From Bradyrhizobium sp. AS23.2 (GTDB lineage: Bacteria; Pseudomonadota; Alphaproteobacteria; Rhizobiales; Xanthobacteraceae), in assembly GCF_001908185.1 (NCBI RefSeq), contig NZ_LGHM01000161.1:1-41114 (forward strand): DNA of 41,114 nt. The letters are read 5' to 3'. Shown here piece by piece: positions 1 to 7,985 of the stretch. Under the pieces are notes generated by a model. It had not been told where the DNA came from, did not search any database, and saw only the letters and a list, made by a program, of their open reading frames with translations. How positions within the stretch are numbered: the first letter of the stretch is position 1; every line of letters begins with the position of its first letter. The position numbers and the translations under genes are program-made.

Positions 1-1
1 C

Positions 2-1006
2 CAGGGCCAGGCACCGGCGCGGCAGGCCGCGCGTGGAGCCGGCCTGCCCGACGCCACCGGCGCGACCACTGTGAACAAGGTTTGCGGCTCCGGCATGAAG
101 GCAACCATGCTGGCGCACGACATCATCCGCGCGGGGTCGGCCGAAATCGTCGTCTCCGGTGGCATGGAGAGCATGAGCAACGCGCCCTATCTGCTGGCCA
201 AGGCACGCGGCGGCTATCGCGCCGGTCACGACCGCATCATCGACCACATGATGATGGACGGGCTGGAGGACGCCTACGAGACCGGCCGCTCCATGGGCGA
301 TTTCGGCGAGGCCACGGCCGAAGCCTACCAATTCACACGCGGGGACCAGGACGCCTACGCGATGGAGACCTTGAGCCGCGCGCGCAAGGCGGTCGAGGGC
401 GGCGCCTTCAAGGCCGAGATCGCGCCGATCACGCTCACCGAGAAGGCCGGCCCGCGCATCATCGCCAACGACGAGCATCCGCTGAAGGTCGATCCGGCCA
501 AGATCCCCGGCCTGAAGCCGGCGTTCCGCGCCAACGGCACCATCACGCCGGCCGCCTCCTCCGCCAATGCCGATGGCGCCGCCGCGCTCGTGCTGACGAA
601 GCGCTCGCTCGCCGATCGCAACGGCCTGCCCGCATTGGCCGAGATCAAGGGCCACGCCACCCACAGCCAGGAACCGCAATGGTTCACCACCGCGCCGATC
701 CCGGCGATTCGCAAGCTGCTGGACAAGGTCGGCTGGAGTGCCGGTGACGTCGACCTGTTCGAGATCAACGAGGCCTTCGCCGTGGTAGCCATGGCGGCGC
801 AGCGTGATCTCGGCATTCCCCGCGAGAAGCTGAACATCAATGGCGGCGCCTGCGCGCTCGGCCATCCCATCGGTGCCACCGGTGCGCGGCTGATCGTGAC
901 TCTGCTGCATGCGCTGGAGGCGCAAAACCTCAAGCGCGGCGTTGCGGCACTCTGCATCGGCGGCGGCGAAGCCACTGCGATCGCCGTGGAGCGTCTCGCG
1001 CACTAA
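2..1006 (+). CDS. Thiolase (acetyl-CoA C-acyltransferase), 5'-truncated by window edge
   Basis: Transfers an acyl group between CoA and a second acyl-CoA, either biosynthetically (acetoacetyl-CoA) or in beta-oxidation. The reading frame is open from base 2 and has no credible start; the GTG at 71 sits inside the conserved NKVCGSG block, so the true start lies left of the window. The acyl-accepting Cys is in VNKVCGSGMK. The C-terminal catalytic blocks are also present: NEAFAVVA, the His-containing GHPIGATGAR and the second Cys in CIGGGEA. The visible part gives about 334 codons of a family usually near 390. It ends with TAA at 1004-1006. The motifs are those of a classical degradative or biosynthetic thiolase; the natural chain length cannot be told. 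Confidence 0.93.
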   Translation, partial: QGQAPARQAARGAGLPDATGATTVNKVCGSGMKATMLAHDIIRAGSAEIVVSGGMESMSNAPYLLAKARGGYRAGHDRIIDHMMMDGLEDAYETGRSMGDFGEATAEAYQFTRGDQDAYAMETLSRARKAVEGGAFKAEIAPITLTEKAGPRIIANDEHPLKVDPAKIPGLKPAFRANGTITPAASSANADGAAALVLTKRSLADRNGLPALAEIKGHATHSQEPQWFTTAPIPAIRKLLDKVGWSAGDVDLFEINEAFAVVAMAAQRDLGIPREKLNINGGACALGHPIGATGARLIVTLLHALEAQNLKRGVAALCIGGGEATAIAVERLAH

Positions 1007-1028
1007 CCGCCACAATGTCCTTAATTGA

Positions 1029-1054
1029 GGGAAGTCCTTCATTTCAGACTTCCC
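1029..1054 (+). terminator. Hairpin after the thiolase, weak terminator candidate
   Basis: Eight-base inverted repeat GGGAAGTC / GACTTCCC (1029-1036 and 1047-1054) with a 10-nt loop, 22 nt after the stop codon. No T-tract follows, so intrinsic termination is uncertain. Confidence 0.35.
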
Positions 1055-1120
1055 ATTCCTGTGTCAGATTGCAACGATGACGCGGGTCCCGCAAAGCCCG
1101 CCAACCAACATTGAGGCCCG

Positions 1121-2416
1121 ATGATCTCGAACTGGCTCGCGGCAACACTTAAGCGCCGCAACATTCACTACGGCTGGGTGATGGTCGGCGTGACCTTCCT
1201 CGCCGCGCTGATCAGCGCCGGTACGGTCGGCGCGCCCGGCGTATTCATCGTTCCCCTGCAAAAGGAGTTCGGCTGGAGCACAGCGCAGATCTCCTCCGCG
1301 CTGTCGATCCGCTTCATCCTGTTCGGACTGATGGCGCCGTTCGCCGCCGCCCTCCTCAACCGCTACGGCCTGCGCAACGTCACACTGGCCGCGCAGCTCA
1401 TCGTGGTCTCGGCGCTCGTCGCCTCGCTCGGCATGACCGAGGTCTGGCAGCTCGTGCTGCTGTGGGGCGTGGTCATCGGCATCGGCACCGGCATGACCGC
1501 GCTGGTACTGGGCGCGACGATTGCCACGCGCTGGTTCGCCGCGCGGCGCGGCCTCGTCGTCGGCATCCTGACCGCGAGCGTCGCCACCGGCCAGCTCGTG
1601 TTCCTGCCACTGCTGGCGAGCCTCACCGACCGCTACGGCTGGCGGCTCGCGCTCGGCTTCGTCTGCATCATGCTCGGCGTCTCCGCGCTGGCGGTCCTCC
1701 TCGCCATGCGCGACCGGCCAAGCGATGTGGGCCTGCGCCCGTTCGGCGATGAAGGCACCGAGCCCCTGCCCGCGCCGCCCGTGAGCCACGGTTCGATCAC
1801 GGCAGTTGCGCTCGGCACGCTGCGCGACGCCTCGCAGTCACGCGCGTTCTGGATCCTGTTTGCGACCTTCTTCGTCTGCGGCGCCTCGACCAACGGCCTC
1901 GTGCAGGTGCACCTGATCCCGATGTGTCTCGATTTCGGCATCCCGCAGGTGCAGGCCGCGAGCCTGCTCGCGGCCATGGGCATCTTCGACTTCTTCGGCA
2001 CCATCATGTCGGGCTGGCTGTCGGACCGCTACGACAATCGCTGGCTCTTGTTCTGGTACTACGGCCTGCGCGGGCTTTCGCTGATCTTCCTCCCCTTCAG
2101 CGACTTCTCCTTCTACGGCCTTTCGATCTTCGCGATGTTCTACGGGCTCGACTGGATCGCCACGGTGCCCCCCACGGTACGGCTCACCGCGCAAAAATTC
2201 GGACCCGAGCGCGCCAATCTGGTGTTCGGCTGGATCTTTGCCGGCCATCAACTCGGTGCCGGCACCGCCGCGTTCGGCGCCGGTTTGTCGCGGACGGTCT
2301 ATCAGAGCTACCTGCCTGCGTTCTTCATCGCCGGCGCGCTCTGCGTGTTCGCCTCGCTGATCGTGCTCGCGCTCTCGCGGCAACCAAAGCCAAAACCGCA
2401 AGCAGCCATGGCGTAA
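1121..2416 (+). CDS. MFS transporter, oxalate/formate-antiporter or monocarboxylate-like
   Basis: Inner-membrane major facilitator superfamily carrier of 431 residues with the usual 12 hydrophobic segments. The N-terminal HYGWVMVGVTFL and the following GVFIVPLQKEFGW are typical of the OFA/monocarboxylate branch, which moves small carboxylates. A cytoplasmic-loop motif appears as SDRYDNRW near residue 300. The ATG at 1121 is the first good start and begins a hydrophilic stretch before helix 1. It follows the thiolase by 114 nt and a weak hairpin, so it may be its own transcription unit. The substrate is not determinable; an organic acid is an inference from subfamily resemblance. Confidence 0.88.
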   Translation: MISNWLAATLKRRNIHYGWVMVGVTFLAALISAGTVGAPGVFIVPLQKEFGWSTAQISSALSIRFILFGLMAPFAAALLNRYGLRNVTLAAQLIVVSALVASLGMTEVWQLVLLWGVVIGIGTGMTALVLGATIATRWFAARRGLVVGILTASVATGQLVFLPLLASLTDRYGWRLALGFVCIMLGVSALAVLLAMRDRPSDVGLRPFGDEGTEPLPAPPVSHGSITAVALGTLRDASQSRAFWILFATFFVCGASTNGLVQVHLIPMCLDFGIPQVQAASLLAAMGIFDFFGTIMSGWLSDRYDNRWLLFWYYGLRGLSLIFLPFSDFSFYGLSIFAMFYGLDWIATVPPTVRLTAQKFGPERANLVFGWIFAGHQLGAGTAAFGAGLSRTVYQSYLPAFFIAGALCVFASLIVLALSRQPKPKPQAAMA

Positions 2417-2427
2417 CCCGACGCCCG

Positions 2428-2455
2428 TACTGGGCCGGCGCGAGCCGGCTCAGTA
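2428..2455 (+). terminator. Hairpin after the MFS gene
   Basis: Eleven-base stem (2428-2438 with 2445-2455, one G-T wobble) and a 6-nt loop, 11 nt after the TAA stop. There is no T-tract. It may be a terminator or a bidirectional hairpin between convergent genes. Confidence 0.4.
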
Positions 2456-2495
2456 TCTGATCGCGGTGGCGCCCCCGAACACCGCGGCATCGCCC

Positions 2496-3041
2496 TCAAG
2501 TCATCGAGCCGCGCGGGTTGACGACCGTATAACCCCGCAATGAACGCGCGTGCATTCTCGTTGCGTGTCCGCCGGAGTTGGCGTCGTACGCCATCCACAT
2601 GTCGCCTCCGAGGTGCTGCTCCAGGACGAAGACGTGCCCGCGTCGCGCCGCGACCATTCCCGGCGCCGGTGCCGTGCGCGGGAAGCGCAGCCAGTTGGCC
2701 GCGAGGTTCAATTCCGGCACGTGATGACCAAACACGCGCAGGGCCGCCCCGCAGCCGCAGAAGGAGGAAGGGCAGCCGTCCGGGCGTCCGCCGACGACGC
2801 GACCGTCGGAGATGGTCACTGTCGTGGCGGCGCTGCCTGCGTCAGTCACTGTCAGTTGCGTTGAGCGATATGCTTGTAATGATTGCCGGGAAGCCCGCTC
2901 GCGCCGAGTCTGCGAATACGAGAAGTCGCAAGGCATGGTGACGTTGCATTCAGGAGCTTGAAGAACACGATAAGGCCGCGCTTCCGAAGCAACCGAACTA
3001 ACGATAACGAACAAACACGCAGAAAGAACTTGCTTGATCAT
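2496..3041 (-). CDS. Exported small protein, CHAP/NlpC-like possibility, function unknown
   Basis: Predicted secreted or periplasmic protein of 181 residues. I start it at the ATG complementary to 3039-3041 because it opens with a clear signal peptide (Lys near the N terminus, hydrophobic core, SVASEA before the likely cleavage site). The open frame continues upstream, but that stretch is arginine-rich and unlike coding sequence. The mature part has CPSSFCGCG, LNLAANWLRFPR and RRGHVFVLEQ followed by YDANSGGH. This Cys-then-His layout resembles small bradyrhizobial secreted proteins with a distant CHAP-like look. A peptidase or amidase activity is speculation. It is convergent with the MFS gene on its left and divergent from marR. 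Confidence 0.75.
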   Translation of the reverse strand: MIKQVLSACLFVIVSSVASEARPYRVLQAPECNVTMPCDFSYSQTRRERASRQSLQAYRSTQLTVTDAGSAATTVTISDGRVVGGRPDGCPSSFCGCGAALRVFGHHVPELNLAANWLRFPRTAPAPGMVAARRGHVFVLEQHLGGDMWMAYDANSGGHATRMHARSLRGYTVVNPRGSMT

Positions 3042-3214
3042 TGCGGGACCCCGAGCTGGAGGATCCTGCCCCGGCAATGAGCAACCAATATTGGTTTGGC
3101 CGAAATTGGCCTGAACAGCGGCGGAACGTGGCGCCGAATGAGCGCTCCGTTTGGCTGAACGGCATTTTCGGCACCGATGCGGACGACGTCGTTCGGCCCG
3201 CATCCCGGTTCCGC

Positions 3215-3249
3215 AGGTAAACTGTAAAGACAATCTTTACAGTTTACCT
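3215..3249 (+). promoter_or_regulatory. Perfect 16-bp inverted repeat, probable MarR operator
   Basis: Arms at 3215-3230 and 3234-3249 are exact reverse complements around the 3-nt spacer CAA. The element is A/T-rich against a G/C-rich background and ends 23 nt before the marR start. Position and symmetry fit autorepression by the adjacent MarR-type regulator. Confidence 0.8.
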
Positions 3250-3265
3250 TCGTATCTGCTATTCT
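3236..3265 (+). promoter_or_regulatory. Candidate promoter of the marR operon, possibly leaderless
   Basis: TTTACA (3236-3241) and TATTCT (3260-3265) are separated by 18 bp. The -35 lies inside the right arm of the operator, so bound repressor would block polymerase. Transcription would begin close to the ATG at 3273, and no Shine-Dalgarno sequence is visible, so the message may be leaderless. Confidence 0.5.
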
Positions 3266-3272
3266 CACTCGC

Positions 3273-3725
3273 ATGAAGAATCCACCGGACAATGCCGGGG
3301 CCGCGCGCACATCCGCGCTCGCCGAAGATCTTCGTTTGCTGATCGGAAGGTTGAAGCGCCGGCTTCGCGAGCAGGGCCAACGGGAGGACCTGCCCCCTTC
3401 CCAGGTCGCGGTGCTGCTTCGCCTCGAAAAGGACGGCCCTGCAACCGTATCCGGCCTGGCGAGATCGGAAGGGATGCGACCGCAGTCAATGAGCGCGGCG
3501 ATCGCGGCGCTGGAGGCTGCCGGCCTGGTCCGCGGCGCACCCGATCCCGACGACGGCCGCCAGACCATCATGTCCCTCACGGAGGCCTGCCGCGAGCGGC
3601 TGCGCACCGGCCGGGCCGCGCGGCAGGATTGGCTGTCGCGCACCATCGCAACGAAACTGTCTCTGCGAGAGCAGCAGGAACTCGCCGCCGCTGTCAGGTT
3701 GTTGAAGCGGCTCGTCGAGGATTAA
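3273..3725 (+). CDS. MarR-family transcriptional regulator
   Basis: Winged-helix repressor of 150 residues, a normal MarR length. After an N-terminal dimerisation helix come the helix-turn-helix (LARSEGMRPQSMSAAIAALEAAGLV) and the wing with the family motif DPDDGRQ. A C-terminal helix finishes the dimer interface. It is the first gene of a tight operon with the membrane protein at 3738 and the MFS exporter at 4064. This is the classic arrangement of a drug- or solvent-sensing MarR that releases DNA on ligand binding. The perfect palindrome just upstream is its likely operator. The ligand is unknown. Confidence 0.9.
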   Translation: MKNPPDNAGAARTSALAEDLRLLIGRLKRRLREQGQREDLPPSQVAVLLRLEKDGPATVSGLARSEGMRPQSMSAAIAALEAAGLVRGAPDPDDGRQTIMSLTEACRERLRTGRAARQDWLSRTIATKLSLREQQELAAAVRLLKRLVED

Positions 3726-3737
3726 GGACACAAGCGC

Positions 3738-4067
3738 ATGAACTGGCTTGACCTCCTCGCCTACTTTTTCGGAGGCGCCTTCCTCACCAACGCCATCCCC
3801 CATGTCGTCGCCGGCATGATGGGAGAGCCGTTTCAAACCCCGTTTGCAAAACCTCCGGGCGAAGGACTGTCCACATCGACCGTCAACGTGCTGTGGGGCT
3901 TCTTCAACCTCCTTGTCGGATATCTCCTGGTCTGCCGCGTCGGCGATTTCGGCCTGAGGATCACAAGCGACGTCGTCGCGCTCGGCCTCGGCGGACTTTC
4001 GATCGGCCTGTTTCTGGCGCGGCGGTTCGGCCGATTTCACGGCGGTAACGAACCCGGGCGAACATGA
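3738..4067 (+). CDS. Small membrane protein, unknown function
   Basis: A 109-residue protein with about three hydrophobic segments: the N-terminal LDLLAYFFGGAFLTNAIPHVVAGM, NVLWGFFNLLVGYLLVC in the middle, and DVVALGLGGLSIGLFLA near the end. The preceding AAGGACACAAGCGC gives a fair ribosome-binding site. It sits 12 nt after marR, and its stop overlaps the MFS start as ATGA, so translation is probably coupled. I do not recognise a named family. Context suggests an accessory to the exporter or an independent inner-membrane protein of the same regulon. Confidence 0.78.
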   Translation: MNWLDLLAYFFGGAFLTNAIPHVVAGMMGEPFQTPFAKPPGEGLSTSTVNVLWGFFNLLVGYLLVCRVGDFGLRITSDVVALGLGGLSIGLFLARRFGRFHGGNEPGRT

Positions 4068-5296
4068 GACGCATCTTTCGGTCGCTACGGAGCTTCAACT
4101 ACCGGGTGTGGGCCGCGGGCGCGCTGGTGTCCAATGTCGGAACCTGGATGCAGCGCGCCGCGCAAGACTGGCTCGTTCTCACCCAGCTGACCAATCACAG
4201 CGCGTCCGCGGTCGGCATCGTAATGGCGCTGCAGTTCGGGCCGCAACTGCTGCTGATGCCGTGGTCCGGCTTTGCCGCCGATCATTTCAACCAGCGCAGG
4301 CTGTTGATGGCGACGCAAGCGACGATGGGCGCGCTCGCGCTGATCCTCGGACTTCTCACCGTCACCGGCCTGGTGCAGCTCTGGCACGTCTATGTGTTCG
4401 CCTTCCTGTTCGGCTGCAGCGCGGCGCTCGATGCTCCCGTGCGCCAGACCTTCGTGTCCGAGCTGGTGGGCGATGCCGATCTGTCGAACGCGATCGCGCT
4501 GAACTCCACCTCGTTCAACGCCGCACGCATGATCGGACCCGCGGTTGCCGGCCTTGTCGTCGCCTCCGTTGGTACCGGCTGGGCCTTCCTGTTCAACGGC
4601 GCATCGTTCATGGCGGTGCTGGCGTCGTTGTCCTTGCTGCGCACATCGGAGCTTCGCCCCAATGCGCGCGCCCACCGCAGCAAGGGCAGCGTCTTGCAGG
4701 GGTTTCACTATGTCTGGTCCCGCTCCGACCTCAGGGCGACCCTGATCATGCTGTTCCTGATCGGGACTTTCGGGCTCAACTTCCCGATCTTCATCTCGAC
4801 CATGGCCGTCGGCGTCTTCCACACCGACGCGCGCGGCTTTGGCCTGCTGTCCTCGATGATGGCGATCGGAACGATGTCGGGCGCGCTCCTGGCCGCAAGC
4901 CGCGAGCGGCCGCGCTTCAATTCCCTGCTGGCGGGTGCTGCGATCTTTGGCCTCGGCTGCACGCTGGCCGCGCTGGCGCCGGGCTATTGGCTGTTCGCCG
5001 CCGCGCTGGTCGTGATCGGCGTCGCCGCGCTGACCGTCATGAACACGTCGAACGCGCTGATGCAGCTCTCGACAGAGCCTGCGATGCGCGGCCGCGTGAT
5101 GGCGCTGCGGCTCGGCGTCGCGCTAGGCGGCACGCCAATCGGCGCACCGATCGTCGGATGGGTCGCGGATTATCTTGGCCCGCGCTGGGCATTAGGCGTC
5201 GGCGCGGCCTCCGGCTTTGCGGCCGCGATCGTCGCGATCATTGCGCTTTCGCGAACGAGCGACGAAGCGGGCCACGGTCAGCTACAGCAGCGGTGA
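4064..5296 (+). CDS. MFS exporter, EntS/MFS_3-like
   Basis: Inner-membrane MFS protein of 410 residues. The start FRSLRSFNYRVWAAGALVSNVGTWMQRAAQDWLV is characteristic of the EntS-like branch, whose members export siderophores, drugs or other small molecules. Other marks are PVRQTFVSELVGDADLSNAIALNS and a C-terminal RGRVMALRLGVALGGTPIGAPIVGW. It overlaps the preceding small gene by 4 nt and is the last gene of the MarR-controlled operon. Efflux of the compound sensed by the regulator is the natural inference. The C-terminal tail is short and polar. Confidence 0.9.
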   Translation: MRRIFRSLRSFNYRVWAAGALVSNVGTWMQRAAQDWLVLTQLTNHSASAVGIVMALQFGPQLLLMPWSGFAADHFNQRRLLMATQATMGALALILGLLTVTGLVQLWHVYVFAFLFGCSAALDAPVRQTFVSELVGDADLSNAIALNSTSFNAARMIGPAVAGLVVASVGTGWAFLFNGASFMAVLASLSLLRTSELRPNARAHRSKGSVLQGFHYVWSRSDLRATLIMLFLIGTFGLNFPIFISTMAVGVFHTDARGFGLLSSMMAIGTMSGALLAASRERPRFNSLLAGAAIFGLGCTLAALAPGYWLFAAALVVIGVAALTVMNTSNALMQLSTEPAMRGRVMALRLGVALGGTPIGAPIVGWVADYLGPRWALGVGAASGFAAAIVAIIALSRTSDEAGHGQLQQR

Positions 5297-5376
5297 TGAC
5301 AGCGCCGTCCGCCCCCCCGCTCGGTGATGGGCCCCGCCGGACGAGCTCGTCTCCGGCTTCCAGGTGCGGCACATAT

Positions 5377-5396
5377 TGCCGTTAGACTTCACGGCA
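5377..5396 (+). repeat. Short inverted repeat upstream of the FAD dehydrogenase
   Basis: TGCCGT (5377-5382) and ACGGCA (5391-5396) around 8 nt, about 70 nt before the 5465 start. It could be a regulator site. The rest of 5297-5464 shows no gene. Confidence 0.25.
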
Positions 5397-5464
5397 CAAA
5401 CGTGGACAATAGCTGAAGCGCTTCACGCGCTCAGTACACACCAAGATGTGCTCAGGGGAAACAA

Positions 5465-6940
5465 ATGCCGGCTGCCGTACCATCGTCCGAGCCCACCATC
5501 CCGACCGTTCCATTGACCGCCCAAATGCTCGATTCATTGCGCGCGATCGTGGGCGAGAAGGGTCTTATCGAGGACGAGCACGGCAAGCAGCCGTTCGTGA
5601 CGGATTGGCGTGGATTGCTGGTTGGGCGTGCTGGCGCCGTTGTTCGTCCCTCCAGCACCGAGGAAGTCTCGAAAGTGGTCAGGCTCTGCCATGAACACGG
5701 CGTCGCGATTGTGCCGCAGGGTGGAAACACCGGTCTGATGGGTGGGGCGACGCCCTGGCCTGCGCATACGGGCATTGTGTTGTCGCTTGGCCGCATGAAC
5801 CGCGTTCTGGACGTCGATGCCGTCGGATACGCGATGACGGTCGAGGCCGGCTGCGTTCTGCAGACTCTTCAGGAGACCGCGGCCAATCACGACAGGTTTC
5901 TGCCCCTCAGCCTTGGCGCCCAAGGCTCATGCATGATCGGTGGCAATTTGTCGACAAATGCCGGCGGCGTGCAGGTGCTCCGCTATGGCAATGCCCGCAA
6001 TCTCGTCCTGGGGCTTGAAGTCGTATTGCCCAACGGCGACATCTGGGACGGACTACGTTCGCTCAAGAAGGACAACACGGGCTACGACCTCAAGCACCTC
6101 TTCATGGGCGCCGAAGGTACGCTGGGCATCATCACGAAGGCTGTCCTCAAACTATGGCCGGCGCCCAAGGACGTCTGCACATCGTGGCTGGCGATCCGGG
6201 ATCCGCGCGCGGCCCTGGAGATCCTGTCCGAAGCGCATGCTGCGTCCGAGGACAATGTCGGCTCGTGCGAGCTGATGAGCCGTGCCGCCATCGACATGGT
6301 GCTCCGCCATATTCCCGGCACCCAGGATCCCCTCAAGGCGGACACGCCATGGTACCTCCTGCTTGAATGGTCGTCCGCGCGGGCACGTCAGAATGGGACA
6401 GAGGGCATGTCCGAGAAGATGGCACCGTTTCTCGCCGATCAACTCGAGGCCGGCCGCGTGCTTGACGCGGTGATCGCTCACACCGGAAATCAATCGCGCA
6501 ACATGTGGCGCATCCGGGAAGCCGTCGCCGAGGCCTCCCGCGCCGAGGGGCCGGGGATCAGTTACGACGTGTCGGTGGCCATCTCCAGGATTCCGGAGTT
6601 CATCGACAAGGGGACCAAGGCCGTGCTCGACATTCTCCCGACCATCCGCCCCTATCCGTTGGGACACATCGGCGACGGCAATCTGCATTTTTCGTTCATG
6701 GGGCCCAACGGCATGGATCAGCAGACGCTGGCCCAGCACACGGCCGCCATCACGCGGACCGTGAACGATCTCATCACCTCCATGGGCGGCTCGATCTCGG
6801 CGGAACACGGCATCGGCATGGACAAGCTGGACGAGCTCAGTCACTACCGATCGAAAACCGAGCTCGACATCATGCGAACCATAAAACGGGCGCTCGATCC
6901 GCAAAACATCATGAATCCCGGCAAGGTGCTGCGGCTCTGA
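5465..6940 (+). CDS. FAD-linked 2-hydroxyacid dehydrogenase (GlcD / D-2-hydroxyglutarate dehydrogenase family)
   Basis: Flavoprotein of 491 residues that oxidises a D-2-hydroxyacid to the 2-oxoacid. The N-terminal FAD-binding type 4 (PCMH) domain shows PQGGNTGLMGGATPW, GGNLSTNAGGVQVLRYGNARNLVLG and NTGYDLKHLFMGAEGTLGIIT. The C-terminal FAD-oxidase domain shows GHIGDGNLHFSF with its metal and substrate His, then SAEHGIGMDK and the terminal DPQNIMNPGKVL. Length and order match D-2-hydroxyglutarate or D-lactate dehydrogenases. An AGGGGAA ribosome-binding site precedes the ATG. It stands alone with no glcE/glcF neighbours, so a single-subunit enzyme is likelier than a glycolate oxidase complex. 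Confidence 0.92.
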   Translation: MPAAVPSSEPTIPTVPLTAQMLDSLRAIVGEKGLIEDEHGKQPFVTDWRGLLVGRAGAVVRPSSTEEVSKVVRLCHEHGVAIVPQGGNTGLMGGATPWPAHTGIVLSLGRMNRVLDVDAVGYAMTVEAGCVLQTLQETAANHDRFLPLSLGAQGSCMIGGNLSTNAGGVQVLRYGNARNLVLGLEVVLPNGDIWDGLRSLKKDNTGYDLKHLFMGAEGTLGIITKAVLKLWPAPKDVCTSWLAIRDPRAALEILSEAHAASEDNVGSCELMSRAAIDMVLRHIPGTQDPLKADTPWYLLLEWSSARARQNGTEGMSEKMAPFLADQLEAGRVLDAVIAHTGNQSRNMWRIREAVAEASRAEGPGISYDVSVAISRIPEFIDKGTKAVLDILPTIRPYPLGHIGDGNLHFSFMGPNGMDQQTLAQHTAAITRTVNDLITSMGGSISAEHGIGMDKLDELSHYRSKTELDIMRTIKRALDPQNIMNPGKVLRL

Positions 6941-6950
6941 TGAGATGACG

Positions 6951-6994
6951 GCTTCGCCGCCTTGTCCTCGGCCGCGTCAATGTCGGCACGGTAG
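6951..6994 (-). pseudogene. 44-bp relic of a carboxyltransferase gene
   Basis: This stretch matches 8203-8246, inside the carboxyltransferase gene, at 42 of 44 bases and in the same orientation. Read on the minus strand both encode YRADIDAAEDKAAK. The surroundings show no further coding similarity that I can see, so it looks like the remnant of a second gene copy or a short duplicated fragment. Confidence 0.6.
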
Positions 6995-7058
6995 CATAAC
7001 ACGGTGCTTCTGGCGCCGGCGACATACAACCAAGTCCGCTGCGGCGCCCGCATCACAC

Positions 7059-7158
7059 TAGAGCCATTTCCGTTCCGATGGAGTCGGAACGGGGCTCTAG
7101 ATTGTTTTGACGCGTTTTCTTTACGCGAACCGGTATCCACTTCGCTCGAAAACGCTCT
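7059..7158 (+). repeat. Approx. 100-bp palindromic intergenic repeat, copy 1
   Basis: Begins with a bulged hairpin (CTAGAGCC, then CCGTTCCGA paired with TCGGAACGG and GGCTCTAG, 7058-7100). It continues through CGCGTTTTCTTTACGCG and ends in CGAAAACGCTCT. Closely similar copies lie at 12111-12214 and 17602-17700. This is a family that I associate with Bradyrhizobium/Rhodopseudomonas-type genomes. No gene lies in 6941-7263. Confidence 0.85.
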
Positions 7159-7263
7159 TACGCACCGCTTCATTCGCCGTTGTTATTCGACACGCCGGCG
7201 CTATTGTTCGCAGGCGGCACAGCCGCAGCATTCATCCGATAATTCAAGTTATGGGAGAATAGC

Positions 7264-7539
7264 ATGAAATTCATTACAAGCTGGAGTGTACCTCAAGGCA
7301 CCTTCAATGCAGCCGTCGCCCGTTTTCTGGAAACCGGCGGAGCACCACCCGAAGGCGTAAAAATGCTGGGCCGCTGGCATGGCATGAACGGACAGGGATT
7401 TGCGATCTCTGAATCGAGCGATCCAAAGGCGATGTATCGCTGGCTCGCACAGTGGGCCGACTTGCTCCCGTTGACCGTCACCCCCTGTCTGGAGGACGGC
7501 GACGCGGGCGAAGTGATGGCGTCGCTGCCCAAACGCTAA
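7264..7539 (+). CDS. DUF3303-like small protein
   Basis: A 91-residue cytoplasmic protein starting at an ATG with GGGAGA placed 6-8 nt upstream. It opens with MKFITSWSVPQGTFNAAVARF, includes GVKMLGRWHGMNGQGFAISES, and ends with LLPLTVTPCLEDGDAGEVM. This layout fits the DUF3303 family, which adopts a ferredoxin-like alpha/beta barrel fold and has no assigned biochemical role. It stands alone between a repeat on its left and a strong hairpin on its right. Confidence 0.8.
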   Translation: MKFITSWSVPQGTFNAAVARFLETGGAPPEGVKMLGRWHGMNGQGFAISESSDPKAMYRWLAQWADLLPLTVTPCLEDGDAGEVMASLPKR

Positions 7540-7550
7540 TCGTTAGTCCT

Positions 7551-7587
7551 CATACCACTGCCGCCGAAGACCGGCGGCAGTGGTATG
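7551..7587 (+). terminator. Perfect 16-bp hairpin after the DUF3303-like gene
   Basis: Arms 7551-7566 and 7572-7587 are exact reverse complements around the loop AAGAC, 12 nt beyond the stop. The stem is very stable but is followed by CCCAGCAGG, not T residues. It may terminate transcription by another route or protect the 3' end. Confidence 0.55.
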
Positions 7588-7711
7588 CCCAGCAGGTTCA
7601 AAATGTCTATCTGTCGGGCGGAAGGCATGGCCGTTCCCGTGCGGCGGCTTACTGCTACTGTGATTGTGGGTATTTCGATAGGGTCGTCAGTGGAAGGCCG
7701 CGATTCCCTGG

Positions 7712-7852
7712 CTAGCGCTCAGGTGGTGAGCGCGGAATCTCCCACCGCTCGAGGCGATCGATTGATGCCTCCCGTTCATGCTGGCCCAGCCAAATCGTAA
7801 AGAGGACCAGCGCGGCGGCGAGAGCGCCGATGCCGAAATAAAGGTTCCTCAT
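7712..7852 (-). CDS. Possible 46-residue single-pass membrane protein
   Basis: Starting at the ATG complementary to 7850-7852, the peptide has one membrane segment (MRNLYFGIGALAAALVLFTIW) followed by a charged tail rich in Arg and Glu. The open frame extends upstream, but that part contains repeat-like sequence (GGAGCGAAGCGACGAAGCAA). No strong ribosome-binding site is visible. It could be a genuine small membrane protein or chance. The rest of 7588-8023 holds only repeat fragments and a hairpin near 7985-8020. Confidence 0.4.
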   Translation of the reverse strand: MRNLYFGIGALAAALVLFTIWLGQHEREASIDRLERWEIPRSPPER

Positions 7853-7985
7853 GCGCGTTGAATGCGGAGCGCCGGAAATGGTTCCATGCTCCGCGACTTT
7901 CACCGCACCGCTACGCGAGGAGCGAAGCGACGAAGCAATTGAGACCGACTCCGCGGTAAAGTCTCGATTGTTTAGCGGGAGCCGG

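Noticed and set aside
7585..7800. 71-codon plus-strand open frame
   Set aside because: It begins inside the strong hairpin and has no ribosome-binding site; the only possible gene in this stretch is on the other strand.
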